Shown here: piece after piece, positions 24,844 to 34,329 of the stretch
Layout: each line of letters begins with the position of its first letter
Position numbering within the stretch: position 1 is the stretch's first letter
Notes under the pieces: model-generated
Seen by the model: only the letters and a program-made list of their open reading frames with translations
The model's database searches: none
What the model was told of the DNA's origin: nothing
Assembly: GCA_003313425.1 (NCBI GenBank)
Contig: NHZP01000083.1
Span: 62,001-126,000, forward strand
Origin: Pseudopyrenochaeta lycopersici
Lineage: Eukaryota; Ascomycota; Dothideomycetes; Pleosporales; Pseudopyrenochaetaceae
DNA: 64,000 nucleotides
Reading direction: 5' to 3'
Made by a program: the position numbers and the translations under genes

Positions 24844-26169
24844 ATGTCTCACGCAAATATTACCGGCGTACGCGACGCTACGATCATCCTCACCGACTAC
24901 ACGAACTACACGCCATGGTTACTACAACTCAAAGCAAAAGCAGAGTTCCACGACGTATGGGCAATCGCAGACCCTGATGGAACTAGAGAACCTTTGCTGG
25001 AACCGATCCCCCCAGTCCTACCACGATTAGCTGACTACGTACCGGCTGTAGTCCAACGACCGGCACCCAGCGCGTCGTCAAACTCTCGGGGTAACCGGGT
25101 TGGATCATCAAGCCAGCCAACAAGATCAAACCCGTCCCGAACCGATGCAACTCCAGCTACACCGACGAAACTATCGGACTTATCACCTGAAAGCCAGGAA
25201 ACATACAAGGCCGATCGAGACGACTACAAGGTACAGCTCGAAGCCTACAAGATCGACGAGAAGAAATACGACAGAGAACGGGCTAACTATCGGTTACTTG
25301 CAACGCACATTCAGAGCACAGTATCAGCGCACATTCAGCGCAACTGCTGCCTCCCTGGTACCACGATTCGCCGATGGATTATTGATATCCGAAGGACAGT
25401 AGGAATCAACCCACTCGAAGAACGCCAACGAGCACGAACAAGATATCACAATGCATTGAAGCCAATGAGGACCCCAGTAAACTGGGATATCTGGCTTGCC
25501 GAATACGATCGAGCAGCAACTGACGCTGAGACCGAAGGAGTCGCGGAGGTACAACATAATGACGACATTATAGAAGATTTCTTGTCGGCAGTGGAAAAGG
25601 TAGCACCTATGTGGGTGACTGCCTTCTCTAGCCAGGTGGCCAGAGGTGACCCAGACCATGACAGAAAAGAAATGATGAAACTCTTCCGGGAGCATATGAG
25701 CCGCTCCTACCCACAAAAGGGCAAGCAGAAGAGCGCTTTCGCTGCTGGAGACGCTGCATACCCCGCTGGCGGTGAATCCGACCAGGGCGCACAGAGGGAC
25801 GCCTCCGGTGTAGCTGAAGAAGCATCATCAGCCTTACGGGGCAAGAACCGTGGTAGAACACGGGGAAAACGCAAATTTGGGCAAAGCAGCACCAGATCCA
25901 AGCATTCCTCTCTGGAGGATACGGCGGCAGTCGAAGGCACAACATGCCATGCTTGTGAACAGCGCCACAATCTTTTCGATTGTTTCTATCTAAACGAAGA
26001 TAGGGCACCTGCGTGGTTTACACCAGATTCAAGAATAGCCAAACTCGTTGAGTACAAAAGAAAGTATGACCCAGAGCTAATCAAATTATTAGACTCAAAG
26101 CGCCAACGATCAAAGACGCCGCTGATTAAGAATTCGCAAACACCAACACCCGAAGTCTTAAAAGATTGA
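24844..26169 (+). CDS. Copia element 2 Gag
   Basis: 441 residues from ATG 24,844 (context ACCATGTC), starting 38 bp after the LTR. The N-terminus resembles Copia-type gag, with an early TNYTPWLLQLKAKA segment. A Ser/Thr/Pro-rich linker follows, then a capsid-like helical region (residues about 110-290), a basic RGRTRGKRK patch, and a zinc knuckle CHACEQRHNLFDC near residues 368-380. It would form the virus-like particle and package the element RNA. It ends in TGA at 26,167-26,169, followed directly by CTA and an open frame that continues into pol without a shift. Confidence 0.9.
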   Translation: MSHANITGVRDATIILTDYTNYTPWLLQLKAKAEFHDVWAIADPDGTREPLLEPIPPVLPRLADYVPAVVQRPAPSASSNSRGNRVGSSSQPTRSNPSRTDATPATPTKLSDLSPESQETYKADRDDYKVQLEAYKIDEKKYDRERANYRLLATHIQSTVSAHIQRNCCLPGTTIRRWIIDIRRTVGINPLEERQRARTRYHNALKPMRTPVNWDIWLAEYDRAATDAETEGVAEVQHNDDIIEDFLSAVEKVAPMWVTAFSSQVARGDPDHDRKEMMKLFREHMSRSYPQKGKQKSAFAAGDAAYPAGGESDQGAQRDASGVAEEASSALRGKNRGRTRGKRKFGQSSTRSKHSSLEDTAAVEGTTCHACEQRHNLFDCFYLNEDRAPAWFTPDSRIAKLVEYKRKYDPELIKLLDSKRQRSKTPLIKNSQTPTPEVLKD

Positions 26170-26172
26170 CTA
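26170..26172 (+). promoter_or_regulatory. Possible stop-codon readthrough signal (UGA CUA)
   Basis: The Gag stop TGA is followed by CTAG, and pol continues in the same frame with no further stop. UGA-CUA is the established context for efficient translational readthrough. This gives a simple way to make a minor Gag-Pol fusion. The alternative is a single nonsense mutation in what was one long Copia ORF. Confidence 0.55.
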
Positions 26173-26217
26173 GAAGGAAGAGTTATATCAACAATCGAAG
26201 CCGCGTATACCGCGTCA

Positions 26218-29200
26218 GTGTTCTCAATGAAGAACCAACCGTATCCGCTAAAGAATGCATTCATCCTCGATTCGGGCGCGACAATACACATCTGCAACAT
26301 GGCGCAACGCCTAACCCACCTCCGTCCACCTATCCCCGGTGACTGCGTGTGGACAGGCGACGCACGAATATGGATTAAAGGGTATGGCACCGTACATATC
26401 AAAGTCAAGTCACCATATGGCACAGAGATACTCCGATTAGAGAACGTTGCCTTCTGTCCGGAGATTCTATGCAACCTCGTCTCATTTAGACTACTCAGAC
26501 GGCAAGGAATTTGGTGGGATAATAAGAATGAACCTACGTCGTTAAAGAGATGGGACAACTCCATCATCGCATACCTGACGGAAGCACACAACCAATGGGT
26601 ACTCGAGCAATCAGATGCAAACGACAGTGCTTTTCACACCCGATTCAACTCTCGAACCAAGCGGTCGCCACAAAGAGCAAGTGCGATACTATGGCACAAG
26701 CGCCTAGGGCATCCAGGGCCCGCAGTGATCGAACACCTCGTCCAACAATCTGAGGGGGTGCGCATCAAAGGCGTCACTACAGTCGAGTGCGACGCATGTG
26801 GGAGAGCCAAATCAAAGCGCAGGATCCGCAGAGAACCTCGACTGAGCGAAGAAGGACCGGGAGAACGAATCGCGATCGACTTTCACGACTACGAAGTGGG
26901 GAGCTACTCAAAGGAAAAGAGCCAAATGCTTATCACTGACCGATTCTCGGCATATAACTGGGATTTCTACTTTACCGACAACAGACCAGCACGATCTATT
27001 ATTCGGTTACTAGATAATTTCACTTGCTTCCTCTATACGCAGTTTAATATTTCTGTAAAAGTGATTGAGACGGACAACGAGATAGTGACCGTCAAGCCAG
27101 AAGTTAAGAGATGGTGCACGTCCAAAGGCATAAAGGTCGAGCCTTCTGCTCCTGATACCCAATCACAGAATGGCGGAGGAGAACGCTCAGGGGGTGTGAT
27201 AAAAGAAAAGGCACGCACGATACGACTGGATGCTAATCTTCCCTGGGAACTATGGCCAGAAATCACAAGAGCGGCAGTATACCTGTACAATAGAACGCCG
27301 AACTACTCAAACCGCTGGAAAAGCCCATACGAGGTATTCTTCACAAGGGTCGCTGCTATGAATGGTATCGTCACTGGACCACGGAAACCAAACCAAGCTC
27401 ATCTTAAAGCATATGGCTGCAAGGCATTTGCAATGACCGACGATACCCACCGAGGAAAGTCGCGACTGCAACGCTTGGATCCAAAGGCCTGGATTGGCTA
27501 TCTTATTGGCTATCAATCTACAAACATCTACCGAGTTTGGATCCCGTCACTAGCTAAAGTCATCAGCACAAGAGACGTAGTCTTCGACGAAAGCGTAGTG
27601 TTCAGCGGCAAAACGGAAGACCTCATGGACAACCTTATGCACAATACCCTGCAGGAGATTGCAATGTGGGTGAAAACGATTGAACTGCCTACACCACCGC
27701 GACAAGGACAGCCTGAGACTGGGTCGTTCTACGAAGACGATACAATGATGGGAGAGAGCTCAAGCCCACAAGGTCAAAAGTCAAGAGGTTGCCGAAATAG
27801 AAAAGTTATGGACTCATACCCAACGCCGCCAGACACTCCGCCACCCGTAGCTCTCCTTAGCCAGGCGTGGACCGACGAACTTGAAGCTAATAGCACGACG
27901 ACACATGGCTCGTCAAAGACAGAACCATGGGCAGCAGCATTTATGGCCGGCACTCAAGCAGGGCACGTAGGGGAACATGAAGGCAAGCCCATTGACAAGG
28001 CACAGCTGAAGAGAATGCTGGCAAAGGGGGTGAAGCCTCACCGAAACCAATTGCCACCTCTGCCGGCGACTTACTCAAAGCTTGAAGATCATCCTCTGTA
28101 CGAAATGTTCAAGGAAGCAGAACGAGAACACCTAAGGAGCCATGAACAAATGAAGTCCTGGGCTGAAGTGCCAATCACTCCCATCAAACGGAAAGGTCAC
28201 CAAATATTAGACTGCATGTGGGTGTATACCTACAAATTGGACAAACACCATCGCCTTATTAAATGCAAAGCACGACTGGTCGTTCGTGGCGATCAGCAAC
28301 GAAACATCACGTCACAAGACACATACGCAGCCACTTTAGCCAGCAGGTCTTTTCGAATGCTCATGGCAATCGCTGCCAAGTTCAACCTTGAACTTAAACA
28401 GTACGACGTTACTAACGCATTCGTGCATGCAACCATAGATAGAGAAATCTACATGAGAATGCCACGAGGATACCAGAAGCCCGGAACGATCCTTAAGCTT
28501 GAAAAGGCACTTTACGGTCTTCGAATTTCACCGCTCCTATGGCAGAAAGAATTCGTCTCAACCCTCACCAAACTAGGCTTCAAACAAGTGCCACATGAGG
28601 CCTGCTGCATGATCAAGGATGGCATTATCATCTTCTTTTACGTCGATGACATTATCTTAGCCTATCACCAGAAGAAGGAGGTAGAAGCTCAACAAACTAT
28701 CAAGGCTCTTCAAGAAAGATACACCTTCACAGGTGGAGAAGACCTGCAATGGTTCCTCGGCGTTGAAGTTATCAGAGACCGAGAACAACGATTAATTCAA
28801 CTCTCCCAGTTAGCCTATGCCGACAAAATTAGCAGACTTGCAGATAGGAAAGATGTCCGACATGATACCCCAATGGCAAGCGTTGAACTCCAGCCACGCG
28901 AGGGATTAGCATCACCATCAGAAGTCAACAAATACCAGCGTAAGATTGGTTCCTTACTATTTGCCGCCGTTACAACACGACCAGATATAGCCTTCGCAAC
29001 ATCGCGCCTTGCACGCTTCCTCGTCAACCCTGGCACGGAGCATCAGGAGGCTGCTGACAGAGTCCTGCTCTACCTTGCAGCGACAAAATCAAGAGCACTC
29101 CAATTGGGAGGAGGCGACAAGCTTGAAGTAGCCAGCGACGCATCATTTGGCGATAATACAGTCGATAGAAAGAGTTCGCAAGGTTATGTGATTAAGCTAT

Positions 29201-29667
29201 TCGGTGGTCTTGTTACCTGGAGAGCAAGTAAACAGGACACGGTCACTACCTCAACGACTGAAGCAGAACTGCTCGCACTCTCCCAAGTAGCAAAGGAAGC
29301 TATCTTTACTTCGCGACTTCTCAAGGAGCTCCAGGTATCATTGCCGGAGTCGACTATTACAATTCAATGCGACAATACACAGACAATTCGACTTGTTACG
29401 GAAGAGATTGCAAAACTTCAAACCAAACTTCGACATGTAGACATCCACAACCACTGGCTACGACAAGAAGTATTGCTGGGACGAATTCAAGTCAAATACG
29501 TAGAGTCCTCGCAAATGATAGCAGATGGACTTACCAAAGCGCTGCCCTCAAACAAATGGGAGAACTTTCTTAATCAATTAGGACTGGTAAACAAGAAACC
29601 GGCCTTAGCAAAAGAGTTAAAACTCGAAGACATACAGACTCAAATAGAGGATCTGACAATCGCATAA
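26218..29667 (+). CDS. Copia element 2 Pol (protease, integrase, reverse transcriptase, RNase H)
   Basis: 1,149 residues from the first ATG; the frame is open from 26,170, so translation may come by readthrough from Gag rather than from this ATG. Order: protease active site DSGAT at residue 18; integrase zinc-binding HKRLGHPG...CDACG at about 160-198; integrase core with D-F-H-D-Y, E-T-D-N-E and a G-G-G-E-R-S-G-G segment; reverse transcriptase from about residue 660 with FFYVDDII near 805-812; RNase H near 970-1,100 with SDASFGD and S-T-T-E-A-E. This domain order (integrase before reverse transcriptase) defines Copia. No stop, frameshift or lost catalytic residue is seen. Confidence 0.95.
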   Translation: MFSMKNQPYPLKNAFILDSGATIHICNMAQRLTHLRPPIPGDCVWTGDARIWIKGYGTVHIKVKSPYGTEILRLENVAFCPEILCNLVSFRLLRRQGIWWDNKNEPTSLKRWDNSIIAYLTEAHNQWVLEQSDANDSAFHTRFNSRTKRSPQRASAILWHKRLGHPGPAVIEHLVQQSEGVRIKGVTTVECDACGRAKSKRRIRREPRLSEEGPGERIAIDFHDYEVGSYSKEKSQMLITDRFSAYNWDFYFTDNRPARSIIRLLDNFTCFLYTQFNISVKVIETDNEIVTVKPEVKRWCTSKGIKVEPSAPDTQSQNGGGERSGGVIKEKARTIRLDANLPWELWPEITRAAVYLYNRTPNYSNRWKSPYEVFFTRVAAMNGIVTGPRKPNQAHLKAYGCKAFAMTDDTHRGKSRLQRLDPKAWIGYLIGYQSTNIYRVWIPSLAKVISTRDVVFDESVVFSGKTEDLMDNLMHNTLQEIAMWVKTIELPTPPRQGQPETGSFYEDDTMMGESSSPQGQKSRGCRNRKVMDSYPTPPDTPPPVALLSQAWTDELEANSTTTHGSSKTEPWAAAFMAGTQAGHVGEHEGKPIDKAQLKRMLAKGVKPHRNQLPPLPATYSKLEDHPLYEMFKEAEREHLRSHEQMKSWAEVPITPIKRKGHQILDCMWVYTYKLDKHHRLIKCKARLVVRGDQQRNITSQDTYAATLASRSFRMLMAIAAKFNLELKQYDVTNAFVHATIDREIYMRMPRGYQKPGTILKLEKALYGLRISPLLWQKEFVSTLTKLGFKQVPHEACCMIKDGIIIFFYVDDIILAYHQKKEVEAQQTIKALQERYTFTGGEDLQWFLGVEVIRDREQRLIQLSQLAYADKISRLADRKDVRHDTPMASVELQPREGLASPSEVNKYQRKIGSLLFAAVTTRPDIAFATSRLARFLVNPGTEHQEAADRVLLYLAATKSRALQLGGGDKLEVASDASFGDNTVDRKSSQGYVIKLFGGLVTWRASKQDTVTTSTTEAELLALSQVAKEAIFTSRLLKELQVSLPESTITIQCDNTQTIRLVTEEIAKLQTKLRHVDIHNHWLRQEVLLGRIQVKYVESSQMIADGLTKALPSNKWENFLNQLGLVNKKPALAKELKLEDIQTQIEDLTIA

Positions 29668-29715
29668 GATATAGGTTTGTGGCAGCTTAGAAGATCACTC
29701 TAAGCTGAGGGGGTG

Positions 29716-29890
29716 TGTCAGATAAGAGGCATAAAAACTGAAGTATACGAATACTGCATCGTAGACGGTATCACCTATGTATCATCGATGTATCAGGTCT
29801 GTGTTTAAAAAGGAGAGAAAACAGAACCAACGAAAATACAATCAATTCTGATCCACGATGATGACCAAAAAGATTCATTAAATTCTGACA
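29716..29890 (+). repeat. 3' LTR of Copia element 2
   Basis: Appears identical to 24,632-24,806 and is followed by the ATTAT target duplication. Confidence 0.93.
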
Positions 29891-29895
29891 ATTAT

Positions 29896-31442
29896 TCTTC
29901 TAGGTCTGTAAATTTCCTAGAGTAGTAGGTAATTAGGTGCTATTTCCTATTGCGTTCTTATTTTACTATTACTCTTAGTGTAAGGTCTAAGGCGTCTATT
30001 TTAAACTATAAGGGTTCTCTTATTTAAAATATAATTAATACTAGTAGTATAATATAAGCTTGTTTAAGTATCTAAAATACTTTTCTTTATCTATTTCCCT
30101 ATTCTTATTTTATCTTTTTCTTTATAAGTTTAGTAAGTAGGATAGATTTTTTAGAGAAGTCCTTAATAAACTATTAGTTAAAGTTAATAAATCCTATAAA
30201 TAACTGTATATCTTTAACTATTTTAGGTTTAGGCTATTCTTTTACTACTCTTATTTTTTCTTTACTTATCTTTACTCTATATACACCTACTATACATCCT
30301 AAGAATTTAACTTCCTCTTTATTAAATTTACATTTCTTAGGTTTAAGTAGCAAACTAAATCTTCCTAAGTAGGTAAGAACTATTTTAATATACTTAATAT
30401 ATTCCTGTAAATTATTAGAGTATATAAGGATATTATTAAGATATGTAATAATAAATATATCTAGGTACTCTCTTAACACGTTATTAATAAGCGCCTAGTA
30501 TGTAGCTAGTGCGTTAGTAAGTCTAAAAAGTATTACTATATACTTGTAGTAGCTGTAGCGTATCTTAAACGCAGTCTTCTATTCTTTACCTTCTTTTATA
30601 TAAATAAGGTTATACGCTCCTCTTAAGTCTAATACTATAAAGACTTTTATAAAGGCTAGTTAATCCTATAGTTTTACTATATTTAGTAAAGAGTATTAAT
30701 TCTTTATTATAATATTATTAAGCTTCTAGTAGTTAACGTATAATCTTAGCTTCCTATTTTTTTTTAGTATAAATAGTATAGAGTATTCTACTAGTAATTA
30801 TAATTCTCTAATAAATCCTTTTTTTAAGTTTATCTTAATATATTCTTATAGAGTTTTAAGTTCTTTTTTTAATAAACTATTTATTAGGCTAAAAGTTAGT
30901 TACTTTCCTTCCTGTAGGATAATCTTATAATCCTAGAGTTAATGCTTACGCAGTGCTTTTATACTTGTCTCTTCCTAAAAGAGTAGCTTATATTCTTTAT
31001 ACTTATTAGAGATTACTAGAGTTGCGCTTTACTCCTTAACTCTAGTTTATTAGTCTAAGGGCCTCTTATTAGTACCTGCTAAGTTAGACCCTTATATCTT
31101 AAGGTTATCCTTATTTAAAGTAAGGATTCTAATTATTATCTTCTTATCTACCTAGGCACTTAGCTATAGCGTAGGTTTGCTTATAGTTACGTCTATTCTA
31201 TAGTATCTAAATAAGAACTTTTTCCTTTTCTAATCTATTTCTAGACTATGTTCACTTAACTATAGAAGTCCTAGTATTACATTATGTTATAATAGTCTAA
31301 AGACGTCTAGGTTAATCGTTTCCCTATAGTTCTAGATAATAAGTTATACGTTCTATACTTTGTAAGTAATTACAGACTCTAATAGCATAAGTTATCTATT
31401 AGCTACTATTAATAGATATAGTACTATTTTTAATAATAGGAT
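29896..31442 (-). pseudogene. Gypsy-type pol relic, reverse transcriptase part
   Basis: The minus strand at 30,234-30,479 keeps an 81-codon open frame with the reverse-transcriptase sequence around Y-L-N-N-I-L-I-Y-S (YLDDILIYS with both Asp lost to Asn) and a K-P-K-K-C-x-F motif. More degraded RT sequence lies upstream at 30,480-30,900, and a protease-like region may lie at 31,100-31,400. The catalytic aspartates are gone, so it is dead. Its other half is at 22,958-24,626. Confidence 0.65.
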
Positions 31443-31692
31443 TGTTATGGGCGAAGAGGCCTGACTAACGAGTGTGCATTTGTCCTATACTACAGAAGGA
31501 GAAAGATAGAGAAGAGGTTACAGGTATCCTTAGAGGATATATATATATGTTCGTACAAGCGAAGAGGAACGTGCTCCTCTAGCTGCTAACTTATACGAGC
31601 TAATAAGAAAAGGGGGCAGAGGAGATTAAGGAGTTCTTTCCCCGTGCGATAGTAGCGAAGCCTCTCCTGCTTAAAGGGCGCAGCCTATTATA
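31443..31692 (+). repeat. Third copy of the 250-bp Gypsy-type LTR
   Basis: Matches 5,880-6,129 and 13,212-13,461 along its whole length and in the same orientation. No internal region of that element is recognisable next to it and no clear target duplication is visible, so it is probably a solo LTR or the remnant of a deleted element. Confidence 0.65.
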
Positions 31693-32003
31693 ATACCCTC
31701 CTCCTCCTTAAATAACTGTGTTGCTTCTTCATACGTAGTTTAACCTTAACCTTATACTTATGTAGGTAGCGTTATGTTGTCGTGCTGCAAAAGTAGAGAT
31801 GTTACGTGTACTTTTTCTTGTTTGTTTGCAAGTAATTTTCCTCCTTTACCTATTATTGTTGCCTAATAACGTGAAGTAGAGGAGAGGTTAGTTGTTTGCT
31901 CGCTCGTGCGCATATAAAGAGCTTTTCCTCTAACTCTTTCTTCCTTTTTTACTGCTTAACTTTAACTTGCTTACGTACGACTCGTCTTCCTATCATTACT
32001 AAC

Positions 32004-32760
32004 ATGCCTCCTAAAGCAGCTCCCTCAGCTAGTTAGCCTAATCGCGGTGTGTGGGGTCCTAGTGGTTATAGCGGTAGTGTAAACTATCTTGCTCGTACGA
32101 CTGCTGGCAACATCATGTCTACGCACGCAGCTGCTAGGGCTGACATTGCTTAGGTTGCTTACGCTTAGCTTACTCAAACCGCTCCTAACTAAACTTAACC
32201 TACTAGTATTATTATTCCTGCTGCTTAGGGTAATACGTTTCTTCTCCCTGCTAACTACGTAATCTAGTATATCCTAGATACTCTAGTTACAGACAAGTTT
32301 TACCATCTCTTTGCAACTGCTTTTGTACGTCTTATTCCTCTTTTCTTTTCTATATCTAACGTTATTCAGCCTAAGCTAGTTCGCATTACTAAATTCTTCC
32401 TTTATCCTGTTAATTAATCCCTGTATAATACTTAGTAGGGCTATAGTCTTAATAATTTCTCTCCTATTATCGCTCGTTGTACGATTAACACTTAGTAACT
32501 CCTCTCTAGTCGTTAATTCTACCTTAAAGCCTACCTCATCTATAGCTGCAGTTCCCTTAACACTAACTTCTGTTCTAATAACTATACTAAGGCTATACAA
32601 GAGCGTCGTACGTTTATAGCCTTTGCTAGGTGTGTCTCTATTGCTAGCAAGTAGAGCAGGGCTTACTCTAATTGCGTGTGGCAGGATTATAGTGCGTCTT
32701 GTATAGCTAGGCGTGCTCTACCTCTCCTACCTTCTAACAGAGTCTCTGTTCCTCAGCGTA
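32004..32760 (+). pseudogene. Partly RIPed gag-like relic of unknown type
   Basis: A plus-strand frame beginning ATGCCTCCTAAAGCAGC reads as continuous protein through scattered TAG/TAA codons at likely Gln positions. An Ala/Thr-rich N-terminus (about 60 residues) is followed by a more hydrophobic part. It retains more CA/TG than its surroundings. The position next to an LTR and the general look suggest a retroelement gag, but I recognise no motif. Confidence 0.35.
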
Positions 32761-33149
32761 GTCGAGGTTAGGGTCAAGTCCTTGCTGAGCCTGAGAAGGA
32801 TAAGCGTTTCTTAGACGTCTTAGGTTAGAGGGCCTCGTACAGGGTTGGTTAGCTTATGCCAGCTTATTTCTCTAACCTTTTAGTAGTTTCCTAGATAGTA
32901 GCCGTATAGGCTATATATAAGTCCTCTATTTCTTATAGGCTTCTATAGTAATAAGATTCTCTTCTAGCTCCTAAGTTAGGTTATAGTACCCCTCCTATTT
33001 TATATAGAACTTGTTATATTAATTTCATAAGCGCTTATCTTAGGTGTTCTTAATTACCTATTTAAGGTAGTCTTCCTGTAGGTCGTCGTCTTATACAACA
33101 ACAGCAGCAGGGTTTAAGTCGTTAGTTTATTGTAATAGGAAGGGGTCTT

Positions 33150-34000
33150 CAGTAGCTAGTCTTAGCTTCTCTACATAGTATAATTTAGTTCTCTATAGTA
33201 CATAAAGCTTAACCTAATAGGGGTCTCGTACGCGGGCGACTTAGTACTTCTTGCTTTTCTAGTTAAGTTTCTTGCTTCTGCGTGTAGTTCGTACGTGCCT
33301 GAGGTCTAACTATACCTAGTCTCTAACCTTATACTTAGGAGCTAGGCGACGTGTCTTATTCGCCTGTGCTTCCTATTGTTATTAAGCGTGTGTTATAGCT
33401 AAGATAGCCTAGTTAGTAGCTTGTTTTAGCATTTGTATAATGCTTTCTGCTTATTTGCTAGAGGGTGTTGCTCTGTTAAGTAGGTCGCTGCTAGCTAATT
33501 TCCTAGGTAGCTCTAGGAAGGGCGAGTTTAGATAGCTGTGTAGAAGGAAGAAAGAAGCGACGCCTGTAGAGGAGTTCGTACGAGTGTTTAGTATTAGCTT
33601 AAGGATTAGGCATAGCGTTGCCTAGTTGTTCTAGTTGTAGTTATAAAAGATTTAACTAACTGCTTTAATATTACTATTCGCGCGTTCTGTAGTGCTGTCT
33701 GTTTATAGGTAGTAGGCTGTTAATAGGTTTCTCTGTACTCCTAAGAGTTTACAGATTTTCCCCTATAGTTTACTTACAAATTACGTGCCCCTGTTTAATA
33801 TAATAGACCTAGGGAGCCTGTAGTAGCAGAAGACTTCTCGTATAAATGCCTAGGCTATATTATCTACTTTAATTATCTTAAGTAGGATTAGTATTACGCC
33901 TTTACTTAGGCGGTCTTTAACTACTATTAGGTTAGTGCAGCTAGATAACAGTAGTAGACTAGTAATAAAGTTAACTATTGTGGGGCGTGAACAGGTGTAT
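33150..34000 (-). pseudogene. Gypsy-type integrase relic
   Basis: The minus strand read through stops gives an integrase core pattern near 33,690-33,860 (R-G-T-x-F-V-S-K-L, then L-L-T-A-Y, then T-E-R-A-N-S-N-I-K). Near 33,220-33,350 there is the C-terminal K-V-R-D-x-V-W-L-D pattern with T-T-R-R-S-K-K-L-N. It differs from the relic at 23,690, so it is a second Gypsy family. Many stops; dead. Confidence 0.6.
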
Positions 34001-34018
34001 GGGGTTCAGGTTAGGGCT

Positions 34019-34272
34019 AGAATTTTTGCCCCTAGGGGTGAAACCTCTTCTAACAGTAAGTTTAACGAATAGAAATTCTTGCCCTTAGGGGTAAAACCTC
34101 TTATAATAATAAGTTTAACGAATAAAAATTCTTACCCTTAGGGGTAAAACCTCGTATAATAATAAGTTTAACAAATAAAAATTCTTGCCCCTAGGGGTAA
34201 AACCTCTTACAGCAATAAGTTTAATAAGTAGAAATTCTTGCCCCTAGGGGTGAAACCTCTTATAACAGTAAG
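34019..34272. repeat. Minisatellite with CCCCTAGGGG palindrome, about 5 copies of about 52 bp
   Basis: Successive units start near 34,021, 34,073, 34,125, 34,180 and 34,231. Each has AAATTCTTGCCCCTAGGGGT followed by AAACCTC, TATAA-type sequence and AAGTTTAA. Copies differ mainly by transitions. Isolated relatives with ACCCCTAGGGGT appear near 37,100 and 37,155. Confidence 0.8.
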
Positions 34273-34329
34273 AAAAGTAATAGTAAGAAAAGGTAGGTAC
34301 ATAGTCGCATTTCTACAGCCTTGCGACTT

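Larger units (their letters stand above)
24632..29890 (+). mobile_element. Intact Copia-type LTR retrotransposon 2
   Basis: The 175-bp LTRs at 24,632-24,806 and 29,716-29,890 look identical by eye. They begin TGTCAGATAAG, end TTCTGACA and are flanked by the 5-bp target duplication ATTAT (24,627-24,631 and 29,891-29,895). A polypurine tract (AGCTGAGGGGG) precedes the 3' LTR and a primer-site-like sequence follows the 5' LTR. Gag and pol are intact, in one frame, separated by a single TGA. It is nested in a RIP-ruined Gypsy element and is itself not RIP-mutated, so it is a recent arrival and may be active. Confidence 0.95.
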
